Assembly (NCBI GenBank): GCA_903905665.1
Contig: CAIVHJ010000272.1
Coordinates: 1 to 12,755, forward strand
Reading direction: 5' to 3'
DNA from: an uncultured Phycisphaerales bacterium
GTDB taxonomy: Bacteria; Planctomycetota; Phycisphaerae; UBA1845; CAIVHJ01
DNA length: 12,755 nt
Position numbers and translations under genes: made by a program. The notes beneath the pieces were generated by a model that was not told where the DNA came from, did no database searches, and was given only the letters and a program-made list of their open reading frames with translations. This document shows positions 1-6,637 of this stretch, piece by piece; position 1 is the first letter of the stretch; each line of letters begins with the position of its first letter.

Positions 1-1
1 G

Positions 2-1795
2 GATGAGCCCCGTTACCGTTGGCGCGGGATGTTGCTCGATTGCAGCCGGCACTTCATGTCCAAAGACTTCGTCAAACGATACATCGACCTGCTGGCGTTT
101 CACAAGATGAACGTTTTGCACTGGCATCTGACGGACGATCAGGGTTGGCGGATCGAGATCAAACAATTTCCGCGACTAACGGAAGTCGGGGCGTGGCGGA
201 TGGAAGGGGATCAGCGGTACGGAGGTTTCTACACTCAGGACGACGTGCGCGAGATCGTCGCCTACGCCCAAAGTCGAAACATTACGATCGTTCCTGAAAT
301 CGAGATGCCCGGTCATTCCATGGCGGCCGTGGCCAGTTATCCCGAATTGTCGTGCACGGGGGATCCGTTTGAAGTGGGGGCACGGTGGGGAGTCTTTGAC
401 GACGTTTATTGTCCGGGGAACGACGCGACGTTCGACTTTCTGGAAAAAGTCCTTTCCGAAGTGATCGATTTGTTTCCGTCCGAGTTTATTCATATCGGGG
501 GGGACGAATGTCCGAAGACCCGCTGGAAATCCTGTCCCAAATGTCAGGCGCGGATTCACGACGAGGGACTTGCGGACGAGCGCGAACTTCAGAGTTACTT
601 CATCCGCCGGATCGAACGATTTTTGAACAGCAAAGGTCGCCGACTGATCGGCTGGGATGAGATTCTTGAAGGAGGATTGGCGCCCAATGCCACGGTGCAG
701 TCGTGGCGCGGTTTGGAGGGCGCAATTGCCGCCGCAAGATCAGGTCATGACGTGATCTCATCGCCGACCAGCCATTGCTACCTGGATTATGCCCAATTCG
801 TGGCTCCGGACGAACCAATCCGAATGGGTCATCTCCCGCTGGAGCGCGTGTATTCTTTTGAACCGACCCCCGCCGATCTTACACCCGAACAGGCAAAGCA
901 CGTGCTGGGCGCCGAAGGCAATTTGTGGTCGGAGCACGCTCCGGAGGAACGCGTCGATTGGCAGGTATTTCCGCGATTGTGCGCGTTGTCGGAAGTGATG
1001 TGGTCGCCGTCGAGGCGGGACTGGACGGATTTTCACGGACGTCTGCAAACGCACTACCGGCGACTCGACGCGATGGGCGTGGGTTATTTCATTCCGCCGC
1101 CGGGATTGGCTTCGCCGATTCGCGTTTTCACGGACGCGATCGACGTGAAACTCACAACGTCCATGGACAATACCGTCGTTCGCTACACGACGGACGGCAT
1201 CGATCCGACCGACGAATCGACTGTTTATCGTGACCCTTTGCATTTCGCGCAGACTACAACGGTCAAAGCAAAGACGTTCACGGTGCGCGGGCGTTCCAGC
1301 CCCGTGGCGGAATATATTTTTCGCCGCATCGTACCCCTTGAGCCGATATCGAACGTGGAGACTTCTGCCGGCCTCAAGTACGATTACTACGAGGGAAAGT
1401 GGGAGCAAATTCCGGATTTTGACGCGCTTACTCCGGCAGCGACCGGCGTGATTCCGACGTTTGATTTGGGCGTTCACAAACTGGACGAATACTATGCCGT
1501 TCGATATCGCGGTTATTTTGAGGCGCTCACCGACGGGGTCTATACGTTTTATCTGATGTCGGACGACGGCAGCCGATTGTGGATCGGTTCCGATCTGGTG
1601 GTGGACAACGACGGGCTTCACGGGTGCAGCGAGCGGAGCGGTCAGGTCATTTTGCGCGCGGGTCGATACCCGATGGTGGTCGGTTTTTTCCAGGCGGACG
1701 GCGTTCAATCGCTCGAAGTGCAATTCGAAGGACCGGGCATGGACAAACGTCCGATTTCCGCCTCGTACCTGTCGCACGCAAGCGTTGACCGCTGA
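2..1795 (+). CDS. GH20 beta-N-acetylhexosaminidase with chitobiase-C and PA14 domains (5' partial)
   Basis: Removes terminal N-acetyl-hexosamine residues from glycans such as chitin fragments or glycoconjugates by substrate-assisted catalysis. The frame is open from base 2 and already reads PRYRWRG before the first in-window ATG (base 29), a hallmark at the start of the GH20 barrel, so the true start and any signal peptide lie outside the window. Counting from base 2 (597 codons): barrel about residues 1-353, with HWHLTDDQGW (40-49), PGH (103-105), the catalytic Asp-Glu pair in HIGGDE (D168, E169), GWDEIL (217-222) and GAEGNLWSE (303-311). Residues about 372-441 look like the beta-sandwich found C-terminal in chitobiases and hexosaminidases (VVRYTTDG, TVKAKTF). 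Residues about 457-591 are a PA14 domain (GVYTFYLMSDDGSRLWIG), usually glycan-binding. An outer-surface or exported location is inferred from the modules. No partner polysaccharide genes are visible in the window. Confidence 0.95.
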   Translation, partial: DEPRYRWRGMLLDCSRHFMSKDFVKRYIDLLAFHKMNVLHWHLTDDQGWRIEIKQFPRLTEVGAWRMEGDQRYGGFYTQDDVREIVAYAQSRNITIVPEIEMPGHSMAAVASYPELSCTGDPFEVGARWGVFDDVYCPGNDATFDFLEKVLSEVIDLFPSEFIHIGGDECPKTRWKSCPKCQARIHDEGLADERELQSYFIRRIERFLNSKGRRLIGWDEILEGGLAPNATVQSWRGLEGAIAAARSGHDVISSPTSHCYLDYAQFVAPDEPIRMGHLPLERVYSFEPTPADLTPEQAKHVLGAEGNLWSEHAPEERVDWQVFPRLCALSEVMWSPSRRDWTDFHGRLQTHYRRLDAMGVGYFIPPPGLASPIRVFTDAIDVKLTTSMDNTVVRYTTDGIDPTDESTVYRDPLHFAQTTTVKAKTFTVRGRSSPVAEYIFRRIVPLEPISNVETSAGLKYDYYEGKWEQIPDFDALTPAATGVIPTFDLGVHKLDEYYAVRYRGYFEALTDGVYTFYLMSDDGSRLWIGSDLVVDNDGLHGCSERSGQVILRAGRYPMVVGFFQADGVQSLEVQFEGPGMDKRPISASYLSHASVDR

Positions 1796-1847
1796 AACCG
1801 GAATTCGGGCCGGTCGAACGACATCAATACCGATCGCCGGAGGTGTT

Positions 1848-1877
1848 TTGCTAAAAGGCGCACTGGCGTGGTACGAT
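1848..1877 (+). promoter_or_regulatory. Possible promoter of the PilZ gene
   Basis: TTGCTA (1848-1853), an 18-base spacer and TACGAT (1872-1877) preceded by TGG, which fits an extended -10 (TGn). Each hexamer matches the housekeeping consensus at four of six positions. It lies in the 141-bp gap after the hexosaminidase, about 60 bases before the PilZ start. No terminator is evident in this gap, so read-through is equally possible. Confidence 0.35.
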
Positions 1878-1936
1878 GGATGGGGAAGAGGTTGTGAATC
1901 GCATCGATTGCTGAACGCGGTCTGGAGGTACGAATC

Positions 1937-2347
1937 ATGGCGGTCCTCACAACGGCGCAGCTCAGGGCACTCAGTCATACGCTGGAGGAAATCGCGCGCA
2001 AACGGGTGGTCCACACGCTTCACAACGAACAGCGGGCGGCGCCACGATTGCCGTTCCGGCAGGTGATGCGGGTGTGCGGTTTCCAGCAGGAAGAGATGAC
2101 CGTCAAATGGCAACCCATGCTGTCGCTCGACGTCAGCCGCCTCGGTTTGGGTTTGATCTCGGCGTCTTATCGACTCGCCGTCGGAACCGACGTCATCGTG
2201 GATTGCGTTCCCGGTTCCCAGAAACAAATCTGCATTCCCGGTCGTGTCGTTCGGGTGGACAGTCCGATCGACAACGTCTGGTCGGCGGGCATTCAATTCG
2301 AGTTTCGATCCGATCTGCTCGAGAAAATCGAGAACATGCAAGCCTGA
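1937..2347 (+). CDS. PilZ-domain protein (probable c-di-GMP receptor)
   Basis: A 136-residue cytoplasmic protein with no membrane segment or signal peptide. Residues about 30-133 form a PilZ domain. It has the RxxxR arm (R33-AAP-R37) and the DxSxxG motif (D65-VS-RL-G70), the two signatures that contact cyclic di-GMP in this family. The strand pattern after them (VIVDC, GRVVRV, AGIQFEF) is typical of the beta-barrel. Residues 1-29 are a helical extension (LRALSHTLEEIARKR) of unknown use. The start is supported by GGAGG at 1924-1928, eight bases before the ATG. It is a stand-alone PilZ protein with no fused output domain, so it probably acts by binding a partner in motility, attachment or exopolysaccharide control. 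The target cannot be told from this context. The fit to the motif is good, but c-di-GMP binding itself is inferred. Confidence 0.88.
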   Translation: MAVLTTAQLRALSHTLEEIARKRVVHTLHNEQRAAPRLPFRQVMRVCGFQQEEMTVKWQPMLSLDVSRLGLGLISASYRLAVGTDVIVDCVPGSQKQICIPGRVVRVDSPIDNVWSAGIQFEFRSDLLEKIENMQA

Positions 2348-2350
2348 TTC

Positions 2351-2375
2351 CGACCGCCTTTGTCATGGGTGGTCG
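2351..2375. terminator. Hairpin between convergent genes, possible terminator
   Basis: CGACCGCC (2351-2358) pairs with GGTGGTCG (2368-2375) across a 9-base loop, giving 8 bp with one G-U pair. It lies four bases after the PilZ stop, in the gap before the converging 90-residue gene. No T-run follows on either strand, so it may only protect the mRNA end. A second small palindrome, TGATTG-AAT-CAATCA (2382-2396), overlaps the stop codon of the converging gene. Confidence 0.3.
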
Positions 2376-2389
2376 CGAACGTGATTGAA

Positions 2390-2662
2390 TCAATCATGGG
2401 AATCCGCTGTTCCCGGTGAAGGGCTGTCACTTAAGTTGGACTTCAGATCACGAAGCTGGATGACCGCAGCCGTCAGGGTCCGAAAGACCCCGCGAAATGC
2501 CTCGCGACAATCCGACAATGCGGGTTCCACCGTAGCGGCTTCCGGTGATTCTTCCTCCATCTTCCGAAGCAAATCTTCGATCCGACGCCCATCCGACCTC
2601 GCCATCTTCGAAACATGCTGGATGAGACTGAGAATTTCCTTGAGATCTTCCATTCTGGACAT
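2390..2662 (-). CDS. Small helical protein of unknown function (90 aa)
   Basis: I do not recognise this family. The protein is soluble, rich in charged residues and predicted by eye to be mostly helical. An N-terminal helix (MEDLKEILSLIQHVSKMARSD), a very acidic segment (KMEEESPEA, around residues 34-43), a second helical stretch (REAFRGVFRTLTAAVIQLRDLKSNL) and a polar tail (SDSPSPGTADSHD) suggest a small helical bundle or coiled-coil adaptor. The start is well supported. On the minus strand AGAGGGGGG stands seven to eight bases before the ATG, better placed than for the internal Met at residue 4. An extended -10 lies about 50 bases upstream. It converges on the PilZ gene with a 42-bp gap. 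A function in c-di-GMP signalling would be a guess. Confidence 0.6.
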   Translation of the reverse strand: MSRMEDLKEILSLIQHVSKMARSDGRRIEDLLRKMEEESPEAATVEPALSDCREAFRGVFRTLTAAVIQLRDLKSNLSDSPSPGTADSHD

Positions 2663-2709
2663 ACGTCACCCCCCTCTGAATCGGCAGAAACCACCCCGTC
2701 TGTTATTGG

Positions 2710-2718
2710 ATGATAGCA
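2710..2718 (-). promoter_or_regulatory. Candidate extended -10 promoter of the 90-aa gene
   Basis: Read on the minus strand this is TGC-TATCAT: a TGn extension followed by a -10 hexamer matching TATAAT at five of six positions. Transcription would start near 2703 and give a leader of about 40 bases before the strong ribosome-binding site. No good -35 hexamer is seen at the right distance, which extended -10 promoters can tolerate. Confidence 0.35.
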
Positions 2719-2867
2719 TGTGTAAAGTCCAAAAATCACTGCAAATCGGAAAATATTCAAACTACCGATAAAACCCGTGGTTCTGCATCAATTTCTTTGG
2801 ATGGCGAATCGTTATCACTCCAGTTTTTTCGGCGGCCCGATATTTATTGATTCTTGAATGTTTTTGG

Positions 2868-2919
2868 AGAAAACCTTACGAGTGAAGACGATTGTGTAGG
2901 GGCACAGCATGCTGTGCCC
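2868..2919 (+). repeat. Palindromic interspersed repeat, copy 1
   Basis: This 52-base element matches 12704-12755 at 48 of 52 positions. Its right end is a perfect 20-bp palindrome (2900-2919), GGGCACAGCATGCTGTGCCC. Left of it, CCTTACG (2874-2880) can pair with TGTAGGG (2895-2901) using two G-U pairs. In copy 2 the same arms pair perfectly, so two of the four differences preserve pairing. No ORF lies in it. It sits between two minus-strand genes, 96 bases beyond the clpS stop. It resembles the short palindromic repeats scattered through many bacterial genomes, probably a non-autonomous element. Which protein mobilises it is unknown. Confidence 0.8.
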
Positions 2920-3015
2920 GCCCTGTGTGAAGAAAAAAAGGACACAGCCGTGGTGAATGACGAACGAGATATTGTGACGGGATCACGATCGGCGGAAGCG
3001 GGTGTGGTGGGTATG

Positions 3016-3363
3016 TCAGGCGTCGGGTTCGAGAGAAGCGGTAATTCTGAAAGACGCGAATTGCTGGACGTAGAGTTCGCCCCGCTCCCGATGGGTAACC
3101 AGGAGCACTGCCACGCCGGAATGATGGGCTTCGAGCATCTTTTGAATCGCGGCGTCGGCATTGAGTTGGGTGATTTTCAGAATCGCCTTCACGACGTGAA
3201 ACATGTCGTTGACGTCGTCGTTATGAAGAAGAACCTTATAGGGGGGCAGGAGTTTTCGCCGGGGACGGGTCCGCGCGGGCCGGGGCGGTGCCTGGGTTCC
3301 GGCATTACGAACACCGGGGTTCGCCTTTTGATTTTCGGGAGCCTGAGTACGCTTGATCGGCAT
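3016..3363 (-). CDS. clpS: ClpS, adaptor for the ClpA-type protease
   Basis: ClpS binds the N-terminal residue of N-degron substrates and hands them to the AAA+ chaperone of the Clp protease in the cytoplasm. The 115-residue product has a disordered, Pro/Arg-rich N-terminal extension (residues 1-37, PPRPARTRPRRK), the part that in ClpS enters the ATPase. The core is about residues 38-113. It carries PYKVLLHNDD with N48-D49-D50, matching the Asn-Asp-Asp of the substrate pocket, then M54 and V57 at the pocket positions and H80 in EAHHSG. I place the start at the ATG at 3361-3363 because GAGG lies eight bases upstream. An in-frame GTG three codons earlier overlaps that ribosome-binding site. No clp ATPase or peptidase gene is in the window. 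A near-consensus promoter is visible upstream, shared back to back with the ACT-domain gene. Confidence 0.93.
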   Translation of the reverse strand: MPIKRTQAPENQKANPGVRNAGTQAPPRPARTRPRRKLLPPYKVLLHNDDVNDMFHVVKAILKITQLNADAAIQKMLEAHHSGVAVLLVTHRERGELYVQQFASFRITASLEPDA

Positions 3364-3404
3364 CGAATTCACCTCGACCCGGCAATTGCCAAAAGCACAC
3401 TATA

Positions 3405-3434
3405 ATTATAGAGTGTTGGTCATCGGGATGACAA
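3405..3434 (-). promoter_or_regulatory. clpS promoter inside a divergent, self-complementary -10
   Basis: On the minus strand TTGTCA (3434-3429), an 18-base spacer and TATAAT (3410-3405). This is one mismatch at -35 and a perfect -10, giving a leader of roughly 35 bases. The ten bases 3401-3410 read TATAATTATA, which is its own complement, so a perfect -10 also faces the ACT-domain gene (3401-3406). That direction lacks a convincing -35. Confidence 0.6.
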
Positions 3435-3473
3435 GAGAATCGTAATTCCACTCCAATTCAAAGGGACAAAATC

Positions 3474-3929
3474 ATGTTGCAGAAATTCGTACAGTTTTCG
3501 GTATTCATGATCAACAAACCGGGTGTGCTCCAGCAGGTTTGCCGGGAACTCGGGCAGGCCAAAGTGAACATCATGGCGCTCTCCATGATGGATTCGATGG
3601 AACAGGGAGTGCTTCGGTTGGTGGTGGATGATTCGATGCGGACCCGCGACTTGCTGAAACGGCTGGATGTTCCCATTTCCGAAACCGATGTGATCACCGT
3701 TCCAATGCCCAACAATCCGGGGGCGATGGCGGATATTTGTACACGACTCGCCGACGCCAAATGCCGCGTGAGTTATGCTTATTGCACGTCGGGGGCTTCC
3801 GGTGGAAAAACGATCGGTATTTTCAAGGTGGACAATTCCGACAAGGCGATTTCGACGTTGTCCAGCCCGCCGGCCAACAAACGCAAATCCTTGGAACTGC
3901 GTCGACCGCTGCTGGCGAGGAAACGATAA
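3474..3929 (+). CDS. Tandem ACT-domain protein
   Basis: A 151-residue cytoplasmic protein made of two ACT domains, small ligand-binding folds that usually sense amino acids and regulate metabolic enzymes. ACT1 covers about residues 6-70 (NKPGVLQQVCRELGQAKVNI, then LRLVVDD). ACT2 covers about 75-130 (NNPGAMADICTRLADAKCRV, then IGIFKVDN). Both keep the loop-Pro-Gly-helix signature where ligands bind. A basic tail follows (NKRKSLELRRPLLARKR). No catalytic domain is attached, so it is a free-standing regulator. The ligand is unknown and automatic labels such as acetolactate synthase small subunit would be unsafe. AAGGGA lies about eight bases before the ATG. It diverges from clpS and converges with the sigma factor gene with a 56-bp gap and no clear terminator. 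Confidence 0.85.
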   Translation: MLQKFVQFSVFMINKPGVLQQVCRELGQAKVNIMALSMMDSMEQGVLRLVVDDSMRTRDLLKRLDVPISETDVITVPMPNNPGAMADICTRLADAKCRVSYAYCTSGASGGKTIGIFKVDNSDKAISTLSSPPANKRKSLELRRPLLARKR

Positions 3930-3985
3930 TCCGCATGCTTCCACGGACTTGCGGCAGAGCGCACGCTACGGGTTTTGCGATTCGA

Positions 3986-4816
3986 TCAGGCGACCATTTC
4001 GTGAGGGAATTGGCCCACAAACCGTTGGCGCAGACGGGTTATGACGTCTTTGTGAATTTGGCTGACCCGTGATTCGGAGAGGTCGAGAACCAGACCGATC
4101 TCCGCCATCGTCAATTCTTCATAGTAGTAAAGGATGAGCACGAGCCGTTCCTCTCGCGACAAACCGCGTGTGATGTAATCGGTCAGCAGTTCACGGGACA
4201 CCTTGGAATCGGGACTTGCCTGTTCCGGATCACCGACGTCCCAGGCCCGGCTGGACGAGCGGCCGTGGTTTTCGTTTTCCGGTTCCATCGCACTGAAATG
4301 AACTTCCTTGCCGAGCAGAGAAAGACGAGCCAGATGTTCATATCGCGCGGTGGTGATTCGCATCTGCTGGGCGATTTCACTGTTGGTGGGCGGGCGACTG
4401 AGTTCGGAATCGAGAACCTCGCGGGCGTGCATGCGTCTTTTTTCAAACGTCCGAACGGTTCGGGATTGCGCATCGAGACTGCGCAGCCAATCCATAACCG
4501 CCCCCGTGATGCGCTGCTGACAAAACGTCTCGAATTTGGCCTGACGATTCGGATCGTAGGCTTCCACCGCCTCGATGAGGCCGTCAAAAGCCGCGCTGCA
4601 GATTTCATCGTACGAAATCTGCGCCGGAAGTCTCCGACTCAACCGCGAGGCATGGGAATAGACCAGCGGACTGAGTTTCTCAACGATCTTGTTTCGGGTG
4701 GCGGGATCCCGTCGTTTGAGATAATGCTTCCACAATCGAACCAGTTCATCCGGATCGGGAACCGGGGGATTTGAGGAAACAACCGTTTTTGCCTGTGGGG
4801 TAGTGGCGCGATTCAT
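3986..4816 (-). CDS. FliA/WhiG-type alternative sigma factor (sigma-70 family, group 3)
   Basis: Directs RNA polymerase to a special promoter set. The 276-residue protein has a 45-residue variable N-terminus, then sigma region 2 (about 46-117, with ISYDEICSAAFDGLIEAVEAYD and FETFCQQRITGAVMDWLRS), region 3 (about 120-185) and region 4 (about 208-262). The region 4 helix-turn-helix LTMAEIGLVLDLSESRVSQI followed by HKDVITRLR is characteristic of the FliA/WhiG/SigF group. A linker of about 25 residues rich in Ser, Glu and Asn (SAMEPENENHGRSSSRAWD, about 175-200) is longer than usual. AAAGGAG lies seven bases before the ATG. No flagellar gene is nearby, so control of motility cannot be assumed. 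Stress or envelope programmes are equally likely. It lies 300 bp downstream of a membrane-anchored protein kinase on the same strand. Confidence 0.93.
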   Translation of the reverse strand: MNRATTPQAKTVVSSNPPVPDPDELVRLWKHYLKRRDPATRNKIVEKLSPLVYSHASRLSRRLPAQISYDEICSAAFDGLIEAVEAYDPNRQAKFETFCQQRITGAVMDWLRSLDAQSRTVRTFEKRRMHAREVLDSELSRPPTNSEIAQQMRITTARYEHLARLSLLGKEVHFSAMEPENENHGRSSSRAWDVGDPEQASPDSKVSRELLTDYITRGLSREERLVLILYYYEELTMAEIGLVLDLSESRVSQIHKDVITRLRQRFVGQFPHEMVA

Positions 4817-5116
4817 GACAACACTCCTTTGTTGTGCTTGAAACGCAAGGCTCGAAAAACCGGAAATGTTCTAACGCCGTCAGGAAGCAGAGTTCGGAAA
4901 GCGAGCGGTGCAGATGATGTGTCAATTCTGCAAAGAACATTTGGCAGACCTCCGTGTCTGACCGGAGGAAATATAACCGCAAAAATCCCTTCAGGGAAGT
5001 GAATTCACGGAAAATTTTTCAAAAAATATTTTTTGGTGTCACTGTAATCCGGGAGATTCGAGAAGCGAAGATGGCGAAAGCGACATATCAGCATAGAAAT
5101 GAAGGGTGATCCGGTC
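4817..5116 (-). other. 300-bp leader/regulatory gap upstream of the sigma factor gene
   Basis: No gene is supported here. It contains three DNA symmetries. One is an AT-rich 16-bp perfect palindrome, C-A6-TA-T6-G (5020-5035). Another is the 10-bp palindrome GTGAATTCAC (4999-5008). The third is TCCCT-TC-AGGGA (4986-4997). A possible minus-strand -10 (TATATT, near 4970-4975) lacks a well-spaced -35. The gap is long for an operon, so independent regulated transcription of the sigma gene is inferred. The palindromes are operator-like, but no bound factor can be named. Confidence 0.4.
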
Positions 5117-6361
5117 TCACCGGCCCAGAAATTGCGCCAGAATCACCAACACGGCAAGAAGCAACAAAAACGACAACGCCAATACAATCCACCAGGGGTT
5201 CACCTTCTTTTCCGCTTTGGTGGAACTTCTCGGGAGAGTCATTCCGCCGCTGGCCAGACCCTGAAGCGTGTCGTGATCGTACTTTCGGCGGGCGATCAAA
5301 GGCGGTTCGCCCCGTTGCATGGCAGCCAGATCGAGCAGCAGGTCTTTGGTGCTCGGATACCGATCTTCGCGGTCTTTGGCCATCATGACCTCGATGGCTT
5401 CACCGATCCCCGCCGTCAGGGACTGGTTCAAGTGATCCGGCGGGATCATGGGTTCCTTGAGGTGCTTGTGCATGACTTCCGAGGGCGTCGATCCCTCGAA
5501 CGGCACCCGGCCCGTAACCATGTGATAGAACGTCGCGCCCAGCGAATAGATGTCCGCGCGGAAATCAATGCTGACTTCCCCTCGAATCTGTTCGGGACTG
5601 ATGTAATAAGGCGTTCCGTAGGCGCGGCCGGCTTCCGCCATGGCGGCTTCCACGTCGCTCGTCTCCCGCGCCAAACCCATATCGGCGAGTTTGACCACTC
5701 CGGTCTTCGTGATCATGATGTTTTTGGGCTTGATGTCGCGGTGGATCAATCCCCGCTCATGCGAATGCTCCAGTGCTCGGGTCGTCTGAATCAGGGTTTC
5801 GATCGCCTCTTTCTCGGGATAAATCCCTTTTTCCCGCAGATCGTCCCACACGGTTTTTCCGTCGATGTACTCCATGACGAAATAGTGGTAACCCCCGGCT
5901 TCACCGACGTCGATCGCCTGAACAATGTTGACGTGATTGAGTTTGGCCGCCGCACGCCCCTCTTTATAAAACCGATTGACAAACTCGGCATTTTCGCTCA
6001 TTCGCTTCGGCAGAACCTTGATCGCCACGATCCGATCCAGACTCAACTGCTTGGCCTTGAAGACCGTCGCCATCGCCCCTTGACCGATCTTGCCCAGAAT
6101 CTGGTAGCCGGGAATCTGCTGGGCCGGTTTGTACATCGAGTCGCTGTGAGAATCTTCGCTTAGGCGGCGGCACTGAGAATCGGTGAGAAAACCACGCTCG
6201 ACAAGCACTTGCGCCAAGTTGGCGTGAGTCCCCGATCGACGCATCTTCTTGACCTGTTCGCGACAGGTGGCCACCTCATCCGCGGTGGCGAATTTGCCGT
6301 CGATGACGGTGCGTGCAAAGCTGGAATCTTCCGTGTTGGCCATATCGTGCCCGAGTTCCAT
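5117..6361 (-). CDS. Membrane-anchored Hanks-type serine/threonine protein kinase
   Basis: Phosphorylates Ser/Thr on proteins. The 414-residue product has an N-terminal helical region of about 75 residues (FATADEVATCREQ, LAQVLVERGFLTDSQCRRL) that I do not assign firmly. The kinase domain is about 85-350. It contains the glycine loop GKIGQGAMATV (90-100), VAIK with K115, E134 in helix C, HRDIKPKN (H207, D209, K211, N214), DMG in place of DFG (D227-M228-G229), GTPYYISPEQ (249-258) and DIYSLG. All catalytic residues are present, so it should be active. A basic juxtamembrane linker and one transmembrane helix (about 389-411, WWIVLALSFLLLLAVLVILA) end the protein with almost nothing beyond, placing the kinase in the cytoplasm. 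It has no PASTA or other extracellular sensor. The start is uncertain. ATG 6361 has AAGGGA directly abutting it and Met7 (6343) has no better site. The sigma factor gene follows. Confidence 0.95.
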   Translation of the reverse strand: MELGHDMANTEDSSFARTVIDGKFATADEVATCREQVKKMRRSGTHANLAQVLVERGFLTDSQCRRLSEDSHSDSMYKPAQQIPGYQILGKIGQGAMATVFKAKQLSLDRIVAIKVLPKRMSENAEFVNRFYKEGRAAAKLNHVNIVQAIDVGEAGGYHYFVMEYIDGKTVWDDLREKGIYPEKEAIETLIQTTRALEHSHERGLIHRDIKPKNIMITKTGVVKLADMGLARETSDVEAAMAEAGRAYGTPYYISPEQIRGEVSIDFRADIYSLGATFYHMVTGRVPFEGSTPSEVMHKHLKEPMIPPDHLNQSLTAGIGEAIEVMMAKDREDRYPSTKDLLLDLAAMQRGEPPLIARRKYDHDTLQGLASGGMTLPRSSTKAEKKVNPWWIVLALSFLLLLAVLVILAQFLGR

Positions 6362-6608
6362 TCCCTTGCGGGAGTTGATGTCCGATCTGTCGTTCGATCA
6401 AGCCGAGGGGTGAACGCGCATAAAACCGAACAGTGTACAACTTCCGAAGTCCTGATTCAACGCCGAATCACCCCAAACGTCTGAAGACCTGACTGGAAAG
6501 GCTGCACACCACTCCCAATAGAATTATTTTACGCTGCCGAATTCTGAACCCAAGTAAAATTAGAATACCTTAATCAAATTCGAGTTCAGTCCTTTCCCCA
6601 TTCAACTT

Positions 6609-6637
6609 AGTATAGGCCCCCAAGCGATTGATTTCAG
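6609..6637 (-). promoter_or_regulatory. Possible kinase promoter overlapping the end of the MnmE-like gene
   Basis: On the minus strand CTGAAA (6637-6632), a 17-base spacer and TATACT (6614-6609). The -10 has one mismatch and the -35 has two. It would start transcription near 6602 and leave an untranslated leader of about 240 bases before the kinase. The 272-bp gap 6362-6633 contains no gene and no clear terminator, so this is only a candidate. Confidence 0.3.

Larger units (their letters stand above)
2663..3015. other. Intergenic stretch between the 90-aa gene and clpS
   Basis: 353 bases without a gene. It holds the leader and candidate promoter of the 90-residue gene (2663-2720), AT-rich sequence without clear signals (2720-2867), the palindromic repeat (2868-2919) and the 3' side of clpS. 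A stem CTGTGT (2923-2928) / ACACAG (2942-2947) encloses a purine-rich loop and is not a convincing terminator. Confidence 0.6.

Noticed and set aside
758..2341. A 527-codon open frame on the minus strand
   Set aside because: It is antisense to both the GH20 gene and the PilZ gene, whose domains are unmistakable. Its translation is rich in Arg and His with no domain, typical of a shadow frame in GC-rich DNA.
2868..2919. CRISPR repeat unit
   Set aside because: The two copies are 9.8 kb apart with ordinary genes between them. There is no regular spacing, spacer series or cas gene.
2923..2947. CTGTGT/ACACAG stem as a clpS terminator
   Set aside because: The stem is only six base pairs and the T-run lies in the loop rather than after the stem, so it does not fit an intrinsic terminator.
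3364..3372. GTG start giving a three-residue-longer ClpS
   Set aside because: The GAGG ribosome-binding site lies directly against this codon, whereas it is eight bases before the ATG at 3361-3363.
4746..4982. A 78-codon minus-strand frame upstream of the sigma factor
   Set aside because: It overlaps the sigma factor start in another frame, has no ribosome-binding site, and its sequence has no family resemblance.
5099..6163. A 354-codon open frame on the plus strand
   Set aside because: It is exactly antisense to the kinase catalytic domain, is rich in His, Arg and Phe, and shows no recognisable motif.
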